From assembly GCF_000382065.1 (NCBI RefSeq), contig NZ_KB907498.1, forward strand, positions 378,714 to 442,713: a stretch of 64,000 nucleotides of DNA. The letters run 5' to 3'. The first letter of the stretch is position 1. Every line of letters begins with the position of its first letter. Made by a program: the position numbers and the translations under genes. The notes beneath the pieces were generated by a model. The model was given only the letters and a program-made list of their open reading frames with translations. It had not been told where the DNA came from and did no database searches. Of this stretch, positions 63,062 to 64,000 are shown one piece after another. Source of the DNA: Stenotrophomonas hibiscicola ATCC 19867. Lineage in GTDB: Bacteria > Pseudomonadota > Gammaproteobacteria > Xanthomonadales > Xanthomonadaceae.

Positions 63062-63877
63062 TCAGGGGTTGGGCGGTAGCTTGCGACGGCGGCGACGCCA
63101 CCATGCGCGCACACCCCAGGCCGCGATCAAGGCCAGCACCGCCACCGGCAGCAGCGCGGCAGCAGCGCGGATCAGGAACGCAATGCTGGTGCTGAGGATG
63201 CTGCCCGACTCGCTCAGCGCCTCGCCGATCTCGCTGCGGCTGCGCTGGCCAGAGGTGGTGTCGAAGTGGATCGCCACCAGCTGGGTATCGATGCGCCGAC
63301 GCTGCTGCGCGGCGTCCTTGTTGGCCTGCTCGACACCCGCCTCGATCTCCGACAGGCGCGTGGTGATCGCCATCAGGTCTTCGACCTTCAGGTCCTTGCG
63401 GTCCTGGTAGGACAGCAGGCGGGCGTGCTCCTTTTCAAGCCGCGCCTTGGTCAATGCCGTGTCGGCCACCGCCTGCGCGAGATCCTCGGCGCGCGTATTG
63501 CGGGACTGCAGCTTGCCGCCTTCACCAGCCATCGCGATCAGCGGCTCGGTGCCCTTCGGGGCGATGCGCACCTTCACTTCACCGCTGGGCTGCTCGCCGC
63601 CGTGCTGCTCAACCTGCAACACTGCACAGTCACCGAACTTCGCGCTCTGGCAGGCTTGGGCGATCTGCTGGATGCGCGGCGCGATCTTTGCCGCCTCCAG
63701 CTGCACCTGCACGTCATGTTCATAGGCGAGGAACGCACCTTCTGGCGACGCGACGGCCGCTTCGGCGGCCGGGGCGCCCGCATCCGCGGCCATGTCGCCC
63801 TGCTTGGCGCAGCCCGCCAATGCCAGCAGCACCACCGGCATCGCCAGGCTGCGCGTCCAGGCGCGCGCGCCCGTCAC
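63062..63877 (-). CDS. DUF4349 lipoprotein
   Basis: A 271-residue lipoprotein (lipobox ALAGC, Cys23) with a DUF4349 layout: EGAFLAYEHDVQVQLEAAKI, a central helical coiled-coil (LEKEHARLLSYQDRKDLKVE; LMAITTRLSEIEAGVEQANK), LVAIHFDTT, and a C-terminal membrane helix (LLPVAVLALIAAWGVRAWW) with a basic cytosolic tail. It starts with GTG at 63877, sharing GTGA with the stop of the upstream gene. The function of the family is unknown. Confidence 0.83.
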   Translation of the reverse strand: MTGARAWTRSLAMPVVLLALAGCAKQGDMAADAGAPAAEAAVASPEGAFLAYEHDVQVQLEAAKIAPRIQQIAQACQSAKFGDCAVLQVEQHGGEQPSGEVKVRIAPKGTEPLIAMAGEGGKLQSRNTRAEDLAQAVADTALTKARLEKEHARLLSYQDRKDLKVEDLMAITTRLSEIEAGVEQANKDAAQQRRRIDTQLVAIHFDTTSGQRSRSEIGEALSESGSILSTSIAFLIRAAAALLPVAVLALIAAWGVRAWWRRRRRKLPPNP

Positions 63878-64000
63878 AGTGCGGCTCCGTCGTAGGAGGT
63901 CACCGAAAGGCCAGCCAGATCGACCTGCGGCACGCAGCGCACGTTCACCGCCACCATCGGTGTGCCGCTACGCGGATCGACCGCTTCGCTGTAGGGGGCG
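63874..64000 (-). CDS. 3' end of an unidentified gene (cut by the window)
   Basis: The last 41 codons of a gene entering from the right: APYSEAVDPRSGTPMVAVNV, then the tail ending SVTSYDGAAL and TGA at 63874-63876. The stop overlaps the DUF4349 start (GTGA), so the two are one operon. The fragment is too short to name. Confidence 0.65.
   Translation of the reverse strand, partial: APYSEAVDPRSGTPMVAVNVRCVPQVDLAGLSVTSYDGAAL

Overview
The window is a 64-kb piece of a high-GC gammaproteobacterial chromosome, almost certainly from the Stenotrophomonas maltophilia complex (Xanthomonadaceae). Three things point there: the emrR-emrC-emrA-emrB drug-efflux operon in the arrangement known from that species, about 18 short GTAG...CTAC hairpin repeats of the SMAG type, and the house-keeping gene order. 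There is no prophage, insertion sequence, integrase, CRISPR array or rRNA operon. This is core genome with a few accessory modules.

Layout. 1-4.1 kb: the 5' part of rnr, three identical tRNA-Leu(CAG) genes each with its own promoter and terminator, a TauE/SafE transporter with a divergent LysR regulator, and a small zinc-ribbon membrane protein. 4.2-9.9 kb: emrRCAB efflux operon and a divergent AraC regulator. 10-17 kb: parC, a bacterioferritin-type ferritin, a penicillin-acylase family hydrolase and a CPA2 antiporter. 17.1-20 kb: asnB, preceded by what looks like a complete asparagine attenuator (leader peptide, antiterminator segment, terminator), and a divergent Sel1 lipoprotein. 20.2-26.3 kb: dapE, a YffB/Spx-like protein, dapD, glnD and map on the minus strand. 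26.6-32.3 kb: a Csu-type (spore coat U) chaperone-usher pilus operon with a second chaperone and a miniature subunit.

32.3-54.8 kb is the conserved translation, envelope and replication superoperon: rpsB-tsf, an HDOD-GGDEF signalling gene, pyrH-frr-uppS-cdsA-dxr-rseP-bamA, then lpxD-fabZ-lpxA-lpxB-rnhB-dnaE, a lipoprotein gene and accA. It makes ribosome factors, undecaprenyl and isoprenoid precursors, CDP-diacylglycerol, lipid A, the outer-membrane assembly machine and the replicative polymerase. The skp gene often found between bamA and lpxD is absent; its place holds a terminator and a structured repeat element. 55-64 kb: hemJ, a methyltransferase, an intracellular PHA depolymerase, a PadR-controlled membrane protein, a cyclophilin, an EamA exporter with a divergent LysR regulator, an acidic small protein and a DUF4349 lipoprotein.

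Most interesting: (1) the Asn-rich leader peptide and mutually exclusive hairpins in front of asnB; (2) a 539-bp inverted-repeat element at 60.2-60.7 kb with 77-bp perfect arms, and a related copy at 54.8 kb whose hairpin keeps its shape with a different sequence; (3) a 187-bp multi-hairpin element with 20-bp perfect terminal repeats between bamA and lpxD; (4) an 80-residue miniature pilin-like gene; (5) a histone-H1-like tail on DapD. All calls rest on reading the sequence; no database search was run.
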